From: JACCSI01 sp963815285
Lineage (GTDB): Bacteria > Acidobacteriota > Vicinamibacteria > Vicinamibacterales > UBA2999
Assembly: GCA_963815285.1 (NCBI GenBank)
Contig: CAWFGB010000007.1
Coordinates: 124,001-188,000 of the forward strand
Direction: 5' to 3'
Length of the DNA: 64,000 nucleotides
In this document: piece after piece, positions 1 to 8,777 of the stretch
How the letters are laid out: each line of letters starts with the position of its first letter
How positions within the stretch are numbered: the stretch's first letter is position 1
The notes under the pieces: model-generated
Told to the model about the DNA's origin: nothing
Seen by the model: the letters and a program-made list of their open reading frames with translations, nothing else
The model's database searches: none
Made by a program: the position numbers and the translations under genes

Positions 1-1038
1 GTGCTCAAGAACAGCGAAGGCCGGCGCTTCATGTTCGACGACATCCCCGACAACTACAAACCACAGACGGCCTCCGATCCTGAAGAGGGCTGGCGCTACG
101 TCACCGGCGACAAGAGCGCGCGTCGTCCGCCGGAGCTGCTGACGCGCGATCACGTCGCGCGCTGCATCGTGCGCGAGGTCAAAGCCGGCCGCGGCTCACC
201 GCACGGCGGCGTGTTTCTCGACATCGCGTGGATCAAGGAGAAGCTGCCGAACGCGGCTGACCACATCAAGCGCAAGCTCCCGAGCATGTATCACCAGTTC
301 AAGGAGCTGGCGGATCTCGACATCACCACCACGCCGATGGAGATTGGACCGACGACGCACTACATCATGGGCGGCGTTCGCGTGGATGCGGATTCCCAGA
401 TGTCGACCATTCCCGGCCTGTTCGCGGCTGGCGAGTGCGCATCGGGCATCAACGGCGCCAATCGGCTCGGCGGCAACTCGCTCTCCGACCTCATCGTGTT
501 CGGCAAGCGCGCCGGCGAGTATGCTGCCGAGTTCGCCAGGAAAAACGGGGCGGTGAAAATCAACACCAGCGAAGTCGACCAAGCGATCAAGGATGTCCTG
601 ACGCCCTTTGACCGCGGCGCCGGCGGCGAGAACCCGTTCAAGGTTCAGGAAGAACTGCAGGAGACGATGCAGAGCCTGGTCGGCATCGTGCGTCTCGAGG
701 AGGAGATGAAGGAGGCGCTCGCGCGCCTGCAAACCTACAAAGAGCGCATCACGCGCACCGGCGTCAGCGGCCACCGCGAATACAACGGCGGCTGGCACAC
801 CGTCATCGACCTGCAGAACCTGTTGAACGTCGCCGAGACCATCACCCTGTCGGCCCTCGAGCGCAAGGAAAGCCGCGGCGGGCACTTCCGCGAAGATTAT
901 CCCGAGAAGGCGGCCGAGTTCGGCACCTTCAACATCATGCTGAAGCAGGAGCCCGGCGGTGGCATCAAGGTGTCACGCGTCCCGCTGCCTGAGATGCCCG
1001 ATCACCTGAAGCAGGTGATCGAGGAGCAGAAGCAGTGA
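1..1038 (+). CDS. sdhA: Succinate dehydrogenase/fumarate reductase flavoprotein subunit, 5'-truncated by window edge
   Basis: This is the C-terminal part of the FAD subunit that oxidises succinate to fumarate in complex II on the cytoplasmic face of the membrane. The GTG at base 1 is an internal codon; the N-terminal Rossmann part lies outside the window. Visible are the TTHYIMGG stretch carrying the active-site histidine region, and the FAD/substrate segment GLFAAGECASG followed by GANRLGGNSL, whose arginine contacts the dicarboxylate. The helical C-terminal domain follows (about residues 205-345). sdhB lies 81 bases downstream on the same strand, so the two are probably co-transcribed. A membrane-anchor gene is not in the window and is presumably upstream. 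Confidence 0.95.
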   Translation: MLKNSEGRRFMFDDIPDNYKPQTASDPEEGWRYVTGDKSARRPPELLTRDHVARCIVREVKAGRGSPHGGVFLDIAWIKEKLPNAADHIKRKLPSMYHQFKELADLDITTTPMEIGPTTHYIMGGVRVDADSQMSTIPGLFAAGECASGINGANRLGGNSLSDLIVFGKRAGEYAAEFARKNGAVKINTSEVDQAIKDVLTPFDRGAGGENPFKVQEELQETMQSLVGIVRLEEEMKEALARLQTYKERITRTGVSGHREYNGGWHTVIDLQNLLNVAETITLSALERKESRGGHFREDYPEKAAEFGTFNIMLKQEPGGGIKVSRVPLPEMPDHLKQVIEEQKQ

Positions 1039-1060
1039 CGAGCACGAACGACACGAAGGA

Positions 1061-1084
1061 CACGAAGGGCACGTGCCCTTCGTG
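1061..1084. repeat. Perfect 24-bp palindrome between sdhA and sdhB
   Basis: The arms CACGAAGGGCAC and GTGCCCTTCGTG form an uninterrupted palindrome. It sits inside a run of ACACGAAGG-like words (about 1040-1070). No T-run follows, so it is not a standard intrinsic terminator. It could act as an mRNA processing or stabilising hairpin between two subunits of one complex, but that is inference. Confidence 0.7.
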
Positions 1085-1119
1085 AAGCCGGTGAACTGAT
1101 ACGAGGTTAGGACTCATAC

Positions 1120-1860
1120 ATGGAAGCCAGATTTCGCGTGTGGCGCAGCGAGCCGGGTGGCGTGGGCGCGCTGCAGGAATACAAGACCAGCGTGTCCGAG
1201 GGCATGGTGGTGCTCGACGCCGTGCATCGCATCCAGGCCGAGCAGGCGCCCGACCTCGCGGTCCGGTGGAACTGCAAGGCCGGCAAGTGCGGGTCGTGCT
1301 CGGCGGAAATCAACGGCGAGCCGCGGTTGATGTGCATGACGCGGCTGAATTCGCTCGACCTCAACGAGCCGGTGACCGTCGAGCCGATGAAGGCGTTTCC
1401 GCTCATCAAGGATCTGGTCACCGACGTCTCGTGGAACTTCTCGGTCAAGACGACGATCCAGAAGTTCAAGCCGCGTAAGCCCGATGCCGCCGACGGGACG
1501 TGGCGGATGGCGCAGAAGGACATCGATCGTGTCCAGGAACATCGCAAGTGCATCGAATGCTTCCTGTGCCAGGACGTGTGCCACGTCCTGCGCGATCACG
1601 GTAGGCACAGCGAGTTCATCGGCCCCCGGTTTTTCGTCTATGCGGCCCAGCTCGAGATGAACCCGCTCGACACCGCTGATCGTCTGGCCGATCTCAAGGA
1701 GAAGCACAACATCGGCTACTGCAACATCACCAAGTGTTGTACGGTGGTGTGCCCGGAACACATCAAAATCACCGACAACGCGATCATCCCGCTCAAGGAG
1801 CGCGTCGTCGACCGCTTCTACGACCCGTTGACGAGGCTGCTCCGCGTCTTCAAAGCGTAA
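1120..1860 (+). CDS. sdhB: Succinate dehydrogenase/fumarate reductase iron-sulfur subunit
   Basis: The 246-residue protein passes electrons from the flavoprotein to quinone in complex II. Cysteines 52, 57, 60 and 72 form the plant-ferredoxin-type [2Fe-2S] site. C144, C147, C150 and C154, together with C201, C206/C207 and C211, form the C-terminal [4Fe-4S] and [3Fe-4S] ligands. The ATG start gives the normal length and follows a GAGG-containing leader. It lies directly downstream of sdhA, consistent with one operon. The sequence is clean with no anomalies. Confidence 0.96.
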   Translation: MEARFRVWRSEPGGVGALQEYKTSVSEGMVVLDAVHRIQAEQAPDLAVRWNCKAGKCGSCSAEINGEPRLMCMTRLNSLDLNEPVTVEPMKAFPLIKDLVTDVSWNFSVKTTIQKFKPRKPDAADGTWRMAQKDIDRVQEHRKCIECFLCQDVCHVLRDHGRHSEFIGPRFFVYAAQLEMNPLDTADRLADLKEKHNIGYCNITKCCTVVCPEHIKITDNAIIPLKERVVDRFYDPLTRLLRVFKA

Positions 1861-1903
1861 AGTTCCAACCATCGAACGTCGGAACCATGGAGCGCTGGAA
1901 CTG

Positions 1904-2344
1904 ATGAGTGTCGACGTGCTCACCGAGATCCTGATTGAACGGCCCCCGGGCGTGGTCTCTGCCTACGCGTGCGACCCCGCCAATGCGCCGCAGTGGTATA
2001 CGAACATCAGGTCGGTCGAGTGGAAGTCAGATCCCGGCGTGCACGTCGGCGCGCGAGCGGCGTTTGTCGCCGAGTTTCTCGGCAAGCGTCTCGAATACGT
2101 CTACGAGATCGTCGAGTTCGAGCCCGGCGAGTGTCTGCGGATGCGGACCGCCGAAGGGCCGTTTCCAATGGAGACGCTCTACCGGTTCGAAGAAACGCGC
2201 GACGGGCACACGCACATGACGTTGCGCAACCACGGCGAGCCTTCCGGTGTATCGAAGCTGATGACGCCGATGATTGCTGCCGCGATGAAATCGGCGAACA
2301 CAAAGGACCTCGCGAAACTGAAAGAGATCCTCGAAGGACACTGA
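1904..2344 (+). CDS. SRPBCC-fold protein (polyketide cyclase/dehydrase-like)
   Basis: A 146-residue cytoplasmic protein with the START/SRPBCC pattern: an N-terminal strand (TEILIERPPGVV), the Y..DP.NAPQWY segment typical of the family, central strands ending in a TLYRFEET-type strand, and a long C-terminal helix (MTPMIAAAMKSANTKDLAKL). Members bind hydrophobic ligands; no specific ligand can be named here. It follows sdhB by 43 bases, a gap made of GTTCCAAC/GGAAC-like words. It may be co-transcribed with sdhAB, but a functional link is not evident. Confidence 0.8.
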   Translation: MSVDVLTEILIERPPGVVSAYACDPANAPQWYTNIRSVEWKSDPGVHVGARAAFVAEFLGKRLEYVYEIVEFEPGECLRMRTAEGPFPMETLYRFEETRDGHTHMTLRNHGEPSGVSKLMTPMIAAAMKSANTKDLAKLKEILEGH

Positions 2345-2387
2345 GAACCGCACCTGGTCGCACCCAGCCGCACCCGGCCGCACCCAG
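2345..2387. repeat. Short CGCACC-word array
   Basis: The gap between two convergent genes contains four near-copies of CGCACCCAGC / CGCACCCGGC. It is one of several intergenic word arrays in this window. Confidence 0.7.
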
Positions 2388-4091
2388 CTAACGTGGCGGG
2401 AGCGGCCGTCCTTGGTCGAGCTCCCGCATCATCCGGTCGTCACCGGTCACCTCCCAGTAGATGAGCGATGCTGGAATCATCCCGGCCGCGTTGATCTCGT
2501 CCATCACCTGCCGGATGGTGAACTTGTCGCCCAGCTGCCGCGCCCGCTCGGCGATGACCTCCTCCATCAACCGGCCACCGGTGATGTAGCTGGCGCCGTA
2601 GCCGGGCTGCCGTAGATAAAGATGCTGCTCGAAGCCGAGGAGGGGATCACGGCGCATCCAGCCGCGCGGTGTCCAGTTGACATGGATGTCTGCGGCCTGC
2701 GCCATGGTCAGGTCGTTGGCATGGGCGAAGAGGTTCCCGAGCCCGCGTGCGGCGCGTGTGATCAGCATGATCCACACGATCTCTCGTGAGCGAGGCGACT
2801 CGTCATACAGGCCGGCATGCATCATCCACTCTTCCATCGAAGTCGCCATGCCCTCGGCACGGCTCATCCACACGTTGTAGAGCAGCGGTCCCTTGCGAAT
2901 GGGACTGGCGTGCGGTGCCACCCGGATGCGCATGTTGTCCCACCAGTGATAGAGGTGAGTCCACAGCGGGATGGGGTCACGCTGGGTTGCCTGCATGAAG
3001 AAGTTGCGGGCGCTCTCCGGCGCAAACGGAGCGGTCCGCTCGCGCAAGGCGCGCTCCATCCACGGCTCCATCGTGACGATCCGGTTATCCGCCATCCACT
3101 TGAGATAACGCGGGATCGCGCGTTCCTGCAGGGCGCGGTATTCCTCTGGTGTGTTGGCCACCGCGAGCGGCGGCAGGTCCCGGTTTCGATTTTCCTCGAG
3201 GCGAAGCGAGGCATGCGCTCGCGCCAGCTCGCGGCGCAGGAGAGTGACTTCGTCTTGCCACGAGAGCGGCACGAGCAGCACGTTGCGCAGATACCAGGTG
3301 TAGTGCTCGATTCCGATCCCTGAGGGCCCGGTTTTCTTCGGCGCCTCGGTCTCCAGCCACGTTGTGAAGTCCTGTGTCGCCGTTCGCGCGGCGGCGATCG
3401 CGTTGGCCAGGGCCGGGTCAGAGGCGCCAGCGCTCTTGCCGAGGGCGAGCAGCGCCTCACCTTGCTCCTCGAACGCGCGCACCGCCCCGATCCACAGATC
3501 TTTGGCGTTGCCCGCCGCGAGGTTGCGACGCGCCACCTGCAGCAGCGGCGGGATGGTGCGCAGTTTGTCGGCGAGGTCTGCCGCCTGTGCAGGGGACAGC
3601 GGCTGCACGGTGTCGAGCTGGGTTCGAGGCCAGATCGGATACTCGTACAACTTGATCGCGCCGTGAATGACCGGTCCTTCCTTGGCAGGCGTGTCGCTCT
3701 CGCCGGTGATGATCGACGCGTAGTAGGCCGGGTCGCGTGCGAACGGCTGTAACACCCGCAGGTGGTACTCCATTCCGTTCATCTCGGCGCGCACGAGGTG
3801 GTGATCCACTCGTTCGCGGATTGGCCAGCGCGAAGGATCGATTGCCGCAAGGCGGGTCTGCAGGCGCCCGAGCTCCGCGAGGCGACGAGTGTTTGTGGCC
3901 GGTGAGTAGTCAGGCACTCCGCCGGCCAGCCGTGGCGCCTCCTCGAACGTGCGCCACTGCTGAAACAGCACTACAAGGTCCTGGTAAGTGGCGCCTGGCG
4001 TCTGGGCGTGCAGACTGGTCAGCGCGCAGAGAAGCGTTGTGGCCAGAGCCGCGCGAATTGGTGATGATCCGGCAAGGCCTGAGTGCGGCAT
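2388..4091 (-). CDS. Exported DUF885 family protein
   Basis: A 567-residue protein with an N-terminal signal peptide (hydrophobic AALATTLLCALTS, likely cut after SLHA). The body matches the alpha-helical DUF885 fold, which is related to zinc-carboxypeptidase-like enzymes: a helix with EGMATSMEEWMMHAGL stands where family members carry EGWA.Y.E, and LGFEQHLYLRQPGYGASYITG is the conserved late segment. The frame stays open upstream to 4643, but that extension overlaps the next gene antisense-like and is arginine-rich shadow, so the ATG at 4091 with its signal peptide is preferred. The substrate is unknown. Confidence 0.85.
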   Translation of the reverse strand: MPHSGLAGSSPIRAALATTLLCALTSLHAQTPGATYQDLVVLFQQWRTFEEAPRLAGGVPDYSPATNTRRLAELGRLQTRLAAIDPSRWPIRERVDHHLVRAEMNGMEYHLRVLQPFARDPAYYASIITGESDTPAKEGPVIHGAIKLYEYPIWPRTQLDTVQPLSPAQAADLADKLRTIPPLLQVARRNLAAGNAKDLWIGAVRAFEEQGEALLALGKSAGASDPALANAIAAARTATQDFTTWLETEAPKKTGPSGIGIEHYTWYLRNVLLVPLSWQDEVTLLRRELARAHASLRLEENRNRDLPPLAVANTPEEYRALQERAIPRYLKWMADNRIVTMEPWMERALRERTAPFAPESARNFFMQATQRDPIPLWTHLYHWWDNMRIRVAPHASPIRKGPLLYNVWMSRAEGMATSMEEWMMHAGLYDESPRSREIVWIMLITRAARGLGNLFAHANDLTMAQAADIHVNWTPRGWMRRDPLLGFEQHLYLRQPGYGASYITGGRLMEEVIAERARQLGDKFTIRQVMDEINAAGMIPASLIYWEVTGDDRMMRELDQGRPLPPR

Positions 4092-4102
4092 AGGGGGCGG
4101 AC

Positions 4103-5281
4103 CTACTGTGGCTGCTTCTTCTGTTCGGCCTCGCGCTTCTCCTTGGCTCGCTCGCCCGACAGGATGTTCGTCAGGGCGTAGTTGCCCTCGTGGCAGGCGT
4201 ATTCGTGGATCATCTCGTCGATGCGATGGAACGGCAGTTCGCCGGTGAACGGCGCCGTGAAGGTTGACGGATCTTCCATGGTGAAGCGGTAGAGCAGCGT
4301 CTCCGGTCCGGTGCGCGTGAACCGCTCGGTGACCTTCAAGCTCGCCGAGGCGCCACGATACGGCCACAGGATGCTGGTCTGTGCCAGCTGCTCCGGATGG
4401 ATGTTCGTCGTTTCGACGACGAGCGTGTCGCCTTCCCAGCGGCCAATCGAATCGCCAAACCACGGGCGTACGTGCGCCGGCAGGTGCTGGAGGTTCGCGC
4501 CCATCCGAACGACACGGATGTCGTGCACCATCTCGGTCATGATCATCAGGTGGTCGCCGGTTTGCACGATCTGGTAGTTGTTGTTGTAGAAGTAGTTGGG
4601 CAGCATCGGCGGACCCAGGTTGGAGCCGAACGACACCAGGCATCGATCGGCCAGCGGCCGCGCTTCGGGGTGGTCGAACTCGCCAAACTGTTTTGCCCGC
4701 GCCGCGTTCTGGGATAAGCGCTTTTTGCCCTCCGCCGTGAGCGCGGGAATGCGCCCATCCGGCGGGTCGATGATGATCGAGCTGCGCGCGACGCCGTCGA
4801 TGGTGATGACGCGATCGCCGGGGTCGAGCCAGAAGCCGTTGTAGCCGCCGACCTGGCCGCCCGCGATTTCGGCGATGCGCTCGATGAACGACGGCTCGCC
4901 CGGTGGGGTGAGGGCGCGGTTATCGCCGCCTTTCGGTGGTGTTGCCCGATTGGGATCGCTCGGCTGATCGCGGAACTCGGCGACACGCTGCGCGCGTTCC
5001 TCGATGGCGGCGGCTTGCTCGTTCGTCAGGGTCGCGGCGGCTGATCCCATCCGCTCGAGTGGGGTCTGCGTTTCGTTGGTCCAGTTGCCCTGAAGATCGG
5101 GTTTGCCATCGGGCGTGCGCGGCATGACCCAGGGCGTGCGTTGCGCAGGGACAGGCCGTGCGTCCTGCGGGGACAGGCCGTGCGCAGGGACAGGCCGTGC
5201 GTCCTGCAGGGACAGGCCGTGCGTCGTGACGCTGACCGTCACCACGCCGAACGCGAACGCGACCGCGACCAGGTTCCTCAT
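4103..5281 (-). CDS. Exported acidobacterial conserved protein with 13-residue N-terminal repeat
   Basis: The start at 5281 has a strong GGAGGAG leader and gives a signal peptide (MRNLVAVAFAFGVVTVSV). After it come two copies of the 13-residue unit HGLS(L/P)QDARPVPA, then the TPDGKPDLQGNWTNETQTPLER segment seen in a large family of secreted acidobacterial proteins of unknown function. The rest is beta-rich with many tryptophans (GDSIGRWEGDTLVVETTN). It ends 11 bases before the DUF885 start on the same strand, so the two are probably co-expressed. No catalytic motif is recognised. Confidence 0.8.
   Translation of the reverse strand: MRNLVAVAFAFGVVTVSVTTHGLSLQDARPVPAHGLSPQDARPVPAQRTPWVMPRTPDGKPDLQGNWTNETQTPLERMGSAAATLTNEQAAAIEERAQRVAEFRDQPSDPNRATPPKGGDNRALTPPGEPSFIERIAEIAGGQVGGYNGFWLDPGDRVITIDGVARSSIIIDPPDGRIPALTAEGKKRLSQNAARAKQFGEFDHPEARPLADRCLVSFGSNLGPPMLPNYFYNNNYQIVQTGDHLMIMTEMVHDIRVVRMGANLQHLPAHVRPWFGDSIGRWEGDTLVVETTNIHPEQLAQTSILWPYRGASASLKVTERFTRTGPETLLYRFTMEDPSTFTAPFTGELPFHRIDEMIHEYACHEGNYALTNILSGERAKEKREAEQKKQPQ
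5148..5225. repeat. In-gene 39-bp minisatellite
   Basis: GGGACAGGCCGTG occurs four times, at 5148, 5170, 5187 and 5209, with alternating spacing of 22 and 17 bases. This equals two 39-bp (13-codon) units in frame within the secreted protein gene, placed just after the signal peptide. Confidence 0.9.
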
Positions 5282-5425
5282 GAGCTCCTCCGAAGGGCTG
5301 ATGCTCGCACGGACTCCCCGCAACTGTCTATGCCCGGGCTGAAGGCCGGGTCGGCTTTCGGCGGGAACCATGAAAGCCGATTCTCGAAAGCGGCTGGGAT
5401 TCGCCACTTCAGGCGAATTGCGCCA

Positions 5426-6172
5426 TTATGGAACCGGCAGCCGCTCCCACGACCCGTACATCGGATTGGGCAGCATGAAGTAGGAGCGCCCGAAGGCCGC
5501 GAACGCCTCGACGTCGCGGCTGCGAACGTCTTGCGCCAGGCTCGGAAAGTCCTGGATGTTGTCGCCGACCCAGGCCACCACTTCGAGCGGTCCGATTCCA
5601 GGAGCGGCGGTGCCACGCTGGACCGCCTCGAAGCGCGGGTTCTTGTCGCTAAGGCCCTTGACCCTGCACAACACGAGGTCGCTGACCAGCGCGACCGCTT
5701 CCATGTTGCGGCGCGTCTCGGCGCACATCACGTCGTCGCGATTGGTCACGATGGCAATGCGTCCGCCGAGCTCGCGGACACGTGCCAGAAACGCGGCCGC
5801 TCCTGGCAGCGCGGTGGCTCTTTCTTCGCGCACCCAGGCATCCCACGTTTCCTGCGTGAAGCCCAAGCCCTGTGTGGCCCGGCGCCTTTGATATTCGGAG
5901 TTGTCGAGGATGGTCTCGTCCGCGTCGAGAATCACCGCCCACGTGCCGCGCTCGCGCTTGGCGGCCAGCTCACGCACACGCTCTGCGGCGGCGCCGAACA
6001 CCTGGAGAAAGAGCGCGCGATGCTCTGCCGACGCTCGCACCCAGCGGATCGCCTCGGGGAGCACCGTGCGCTCCACCACCAGTGGCGGGGGAACAGATCG
6101 CTGCGCGGCGGGAGCGCAGCCGATGGCAAACAGAACCAGCAAGACGATCGCAGTACGCGAGGCCACCGTCAT
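5426..6172 (-). CDS. HAD-superfamily acid phosphatase lipoprotein (class B/C type, e(P4)-like)
   Basis: A 248-residue predicted lipoprotein: the start at 6172 gives a short hydrophobic segment ending in a lipobox-like FAIGCAP, with the Cys as lipid anchor. HAD motif I is DADETILDNSEY (nucleophile Asp and acid/base Asp), motif II is IVTNRDD, and motif IV is VGDNIQDF. These identify a secreted phosphomonoesterase of the subfamily III B group, likely acting on nucleotides or other phosphate esters in the periplasm. The stop lies 145 bases from the start of the secreted protein gene on the same strand. The upstream 26 codons of open frame lack a leader and are rejected. Confidence 0.88.
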   Translation of the reverse strand: MTVASRTAIVLLVLFAIGCAPAAQRSVPPPLVVERTVLPEAIRWVRASAEHRALFLQVFGAAAERVRELAAKRERGTWAVILDADETILDNSEYQRRRATQGLGFTQETWDAWVREERATALPGAAAFLARVRELGGRIAIVTNRDDVMCAETRRNMEAVALVSDLVLCRVKGLSDKNPRFEAVQRGTAAPGIGPLEVVAWVGDNIQDFPSLAQDVRSRDVEAFAAFGRSYFMLPNPMYGSWERLPVP

Positions 6173-6201
6173 GGCCGCAGTGTATCGCGCGTCCCTTGGC
6201 G

Positions 6202-6912
6202 TCAGGCATGCGGCGCCCACGATTTGTCGCCCGGGGCATGTGGCACGCACGGGTCAAATCGTCCGGGCGCCTCGATATAGCGCATCGCTTGCGTGTAGCC
6301 AATCTCCGAGGTGAAGTAGCCAAGGAGGGCGAGTTCCTTCATCAAGCGGAAGTAGTGAGGCGGTTCGTCTCCTTGCGGCGTTGCTGACGGCGCGTCCGAG
6401 GGGCCGGCGACCGGCGCGCGCGATCGCGGTGCCGGGGCGCGTTGCTCCGTTGACGTTTTCTGCTCGCGGTCGAGCGCTTCGAGCAGCACCAGGCGCTGGG
6501 CCGGTGATGCCGCCATGAACGACTGCCCGTACGCCTTCTGACATGCCTCGTCGAGCTGACGCAGGCCGTCGCGAAAAACCTGCTGCGCCTGTTCCGTGTA
6601 GGTGGCCGTCGCCATGAGCGCCATGAACGCGCCCACCTTGGCCGCCTTTGCTCCTGGCGTAGAGGTCTCCGGCAGGATGGTGTCGGCGATCTCGTCGAGC
6701 AGCGCCACGTCCGCCACTCGGAACGCGCCAACGCCTTGGGCCATGGCGCGACCGACCGCGGCGGCATCGAACGAAAACGCCAGCAGGCCGTCGCCACCGG
6801 CCAGTGCCGCGCCACCAAGCAGCGCCGTCACGCGCTGCACCGCCTCACGGCGCGTCATGCCGATCGCCGGTTCGCGTCGTGCGGGCTGATCTGAGGTCAT
6901 CGAGTGGTCCAT
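6202..6912 (-). CDS. Gluconate 2-dehydrogenase subunit 3 family protein
   Basis: A 236-residue exported accessory subunit. The N-terminus has a twin-arginine-like MTRREAVQRVTALLGGAALAG segment. The subunit-3 signature follows (LLDEIADTILPETSTPGAKAAKVGAF), as does the late EPPHYFRLMKELALLGYFTSEIG stretch with a conserved aromatic helix. Such proteins pair with a GMC-type flavoprotein, which is the next gene, 15 bases upstream on the same strand. A Pro/Ala-rich insertion around residues 155-180 is a local oddity. No cytochrome subunit is adjacent, so the electron acceptor is unclear. Confidence 0.9.
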   Translation of the reverse strand: MDHSMTSDQPARREPAIGMTRREAVQRVTALLGGAALAGGDGLLAFSFDAAAVGRAMAQGVGAFRVADVALLDEIADTILPETSTPGAKAAKVGAFMALMATATYTEQAQQVFRDGLRQLDEACQKAYGQSFMAASPAQRLVLLEALDREQKTSTEQRAPAPRSRAPVAGPSDAPSATPQGDEPPHYFRLMKELALLGYFTSEIGYTQAMRYIEAPGRFDPCVPHAPGDKSWAPHA

Positions 6913-6927
6913 CGGTGGCTCCGCTGA

Positions 6928-8613
6928 CTACAGGTTGCCTCGTTTGAGCTCGTCGACCGCGAACGCTGCCGCGCGGGCGGTCAAGGCCATGTAGGTGAGG
7001 GACGGATTCTGGCAGCCCGCCGACGTCATGCACGAGCCGTCGGTCACGAAAACGTTCTGGCAGTCCCAGACCTGGTTGTGGCCGTTCAGCACCGACGTTT
7101 TCTGGTCGCGGCCCATCCGCGCGGTGCCCATCTCGTGGATGCCCATGCCCGGGAAATACCCGTTGTCGAACACGCGCACTTCGCGGACGCCGGTCGCGTC
7201 GAGCATCTCGGCCATGTCGTTCATCATGTCGCGCCGCATGAGCCGCTCGTTCTCGCCCGTCGCGCAGTCGATCGCGAGCACCGGCAGGCCCCACTTGTCG
7301 GTCTTCGTCTCGTCGATCGAGATGCGATTGGCGTGATTCGGCAGCATTTCTCCGAACGCGGTGGCGCCGATACGCCATGGGCCCGGCGTCGCCATGGCAT
7401 CCTTGAAGGCCGCGCCCACCCCGAGCTCGGCGACCGCACGCTCCCAGCCCTGGCGGCTGGCGCTGCCCTGGTAGCCGAAGCCACGCAGATACTCGCGTGT
7501 GTCGCCGAAGAGGTTGCGGAACCGCGGAATGTAGAAGCCCGTGGGCCGGCGCCCGTAGACGTTCTTGTCGTGCTGTTCGTGGATGATGCCGGTGGCGCCA
7601 CACCGGAAATGATGATCCATCAGGTTGTGCCCGAGCTCGCCCGAGCTGCTGCCCAGTCCGCCGGGCCACACGTCGCGCGCCGAGCGCATGAGGAGCCACG
7701 TGGAATTCAGCGCCGACGCGCACAAGAACACGACGCGCGCGGAATACTCCGTGGTGGTCCCGCTGACGGCATCCAGTACGCGCACGCCGGTGGCGCGCTG
7801 CCGGTCGCGGTCGTAGACGACATCGGTGACGATCGCAAATGTCTTCAGCGTCAACCGTCCGGTGGCCATCGCCGGCGGCAGCGTCGAGGACTGCGTGCTG
7901 AAGTACGCGCCGATGGAGCATCCCAGCCAGCACGCGTTGCGAAACTGGCAGCGCCCTCGGCCGGCGAGCGGCCGGGTCAAGTTCGCCGCGCGCCCCGGGA
8001 TGATTCGCCGTCGGCCCTCGAACTGGCGTGCCAGGCGGCCGGCGATCATTTCTTCCGCGCAGTTGAGCGGCATCGCCGGCTGGAACTGGCCATCCGGAAG
8101 CTGCGGGAGTCCTTCCACCGACCCGGCAATCCCGGCATGCCGCTCGACGTGGTCATACCAGGGCGCGAGTTCGCCGTACCGGATTGGCCAATCGGTGGCA
8201 ATGCCTTCCTTGGCGTTGGCCTCGAAGTCGAAGTCGCTCAGCCGGTAGCTCTGGCGGCCCCAGGTGAGCGAGCGGCCGCCGACGTGATAGCCGCGATACC
8301 AATCGAAACGTTTGACCTCCGTATAGGGCGAGTCTTTGTCAGACACCCACCAGTCGAGGTTCTTCTCGTTGAGCGGGTAATCGCGCTGCAGGACCGGATA
8401 GGAATCGACCATCTCACGCGTCCGGCCGCCGCGATGGGGATACTCCCAAGGACCTTTGCGGGCGTTGAGGTAATCCTTGGCGTGCTCGACGTTCTTGCCG
8501 CGCTCGAGCAGCAGGACACGCAGGCCGCGCTCGGTGAGTTCCTTGGCGGCCCACCCCCCGGAGATGCCCGAACCGACCACGATGGCGTCAAACGCTTCGG
8601 ACTGTCGCTGCAT
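6928..8613 (-). CDS. GMC-family FAD oxidoreductase
   Basis: The start at 8613 follows a GGAG leader and gives a 561-residue flavoprotein. The N-terminal dinucleotide fold reads VVGSGISGGWAAKEL with a following LLLERG. The central SYRLSDFDFE / WPIRYGELAPWYD region is typical of the sugar/alcohol-oxidising GMC branch. The C-terminus has GIHEMGTARMG and NPSLTYMALTARAA, which close the FAD site. It is probably the catalytic subunit of a membrane-associated polyol or sugar dehydrogenase with the preceding subunit 3. It may be moved to the periplasm by the subunit's Tat signal, as it lacks its own. The substrate cannot be named. Confidence 0.92.
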   Translation of the reverse strand: MQRQSEAFDAIVVGSGISGGWAAKELTERGLRVLLLERGKNVEHAKDYLNARKGPWEYPHRGGRTREMVDSYPVLQRDYPLNEKNLDWWVSDKDSPYTEVKRFDWYRGYHVGGRSLTWGRQSYRLSDFDFEANAKEGIATDWPIRYGELAPWYDHVERHAGIAGSVEGLPQLPDGQFQPAMPLNCAEEMIAGRLARQFEGRRRIIPGRAANLTRPLAGRGRCQFRNACWLGCSIGAYFSTQSSTLPPAMATGRLTLKTFAIVTDVVYDRDRQRATGVRVLDAVSGTTTEYSARVVFLCASALNSTWLLMRSARDVWPGGLGSSSGELGHNLMDHHFRCGATGIIHEQHDKNVYGRRPTGFYIPRFRNLFGDTREYLRGFGYQGSASRQGWERAVAELGVGAAFKDAMATPGPWRIGATAFGEMLPNHANRISIDETKTDKWGLPVLAIDCATGENERLMRRDMMNDMAEMLDATGVREVRVFDNGYFPGMGIHEMGTARMGRDQKTSVLNGHNQVWDCQNVFVTDGSCMTSAGCQNPSLTYMALTARAAAFAVDELKRGNL

Positions 8614-8714
8614 CAGGTTCTCCAGGTACGTGCCGCTGTGCGGCGCTATCGTAGGCGGGAACATCCGTGCGGCACAACTCCCGCGCACGGGGCGCCTCCG
8701 AGGTCAGCCGTTCG

Positions 8715-8750
8715 CGCGAAAGCGGAAAGCGGAAAGCCGGAAGCCGGAGG
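8715..8750. repeat. GCGGAAAG word array
   Basis: Between two divergent genes is a run of AAAGCGGAAAGCCGGAAGCCGG-type words. It is another member of the intergenic word-array class; no promoter could be read confidently. Confidence 0.55.
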
Positions 8751-8777
8751 TCCGCGCAGGAGTAAGATGCGGCCGCG

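Noticed and set aside
1..1038. GTG at base 1 as the real start of sdhA
   Set aside because: The N-terminal FAD fold of the flavoprotein is missing, so the gene must begin before the window.
4092..4643. 184-codon upstream extension of the DUF885 gene
   Set aside because: It overlaps the next gene and is His/Arg/Pro-rich noise; the internal ATG at 4091 gives a signal peptide.
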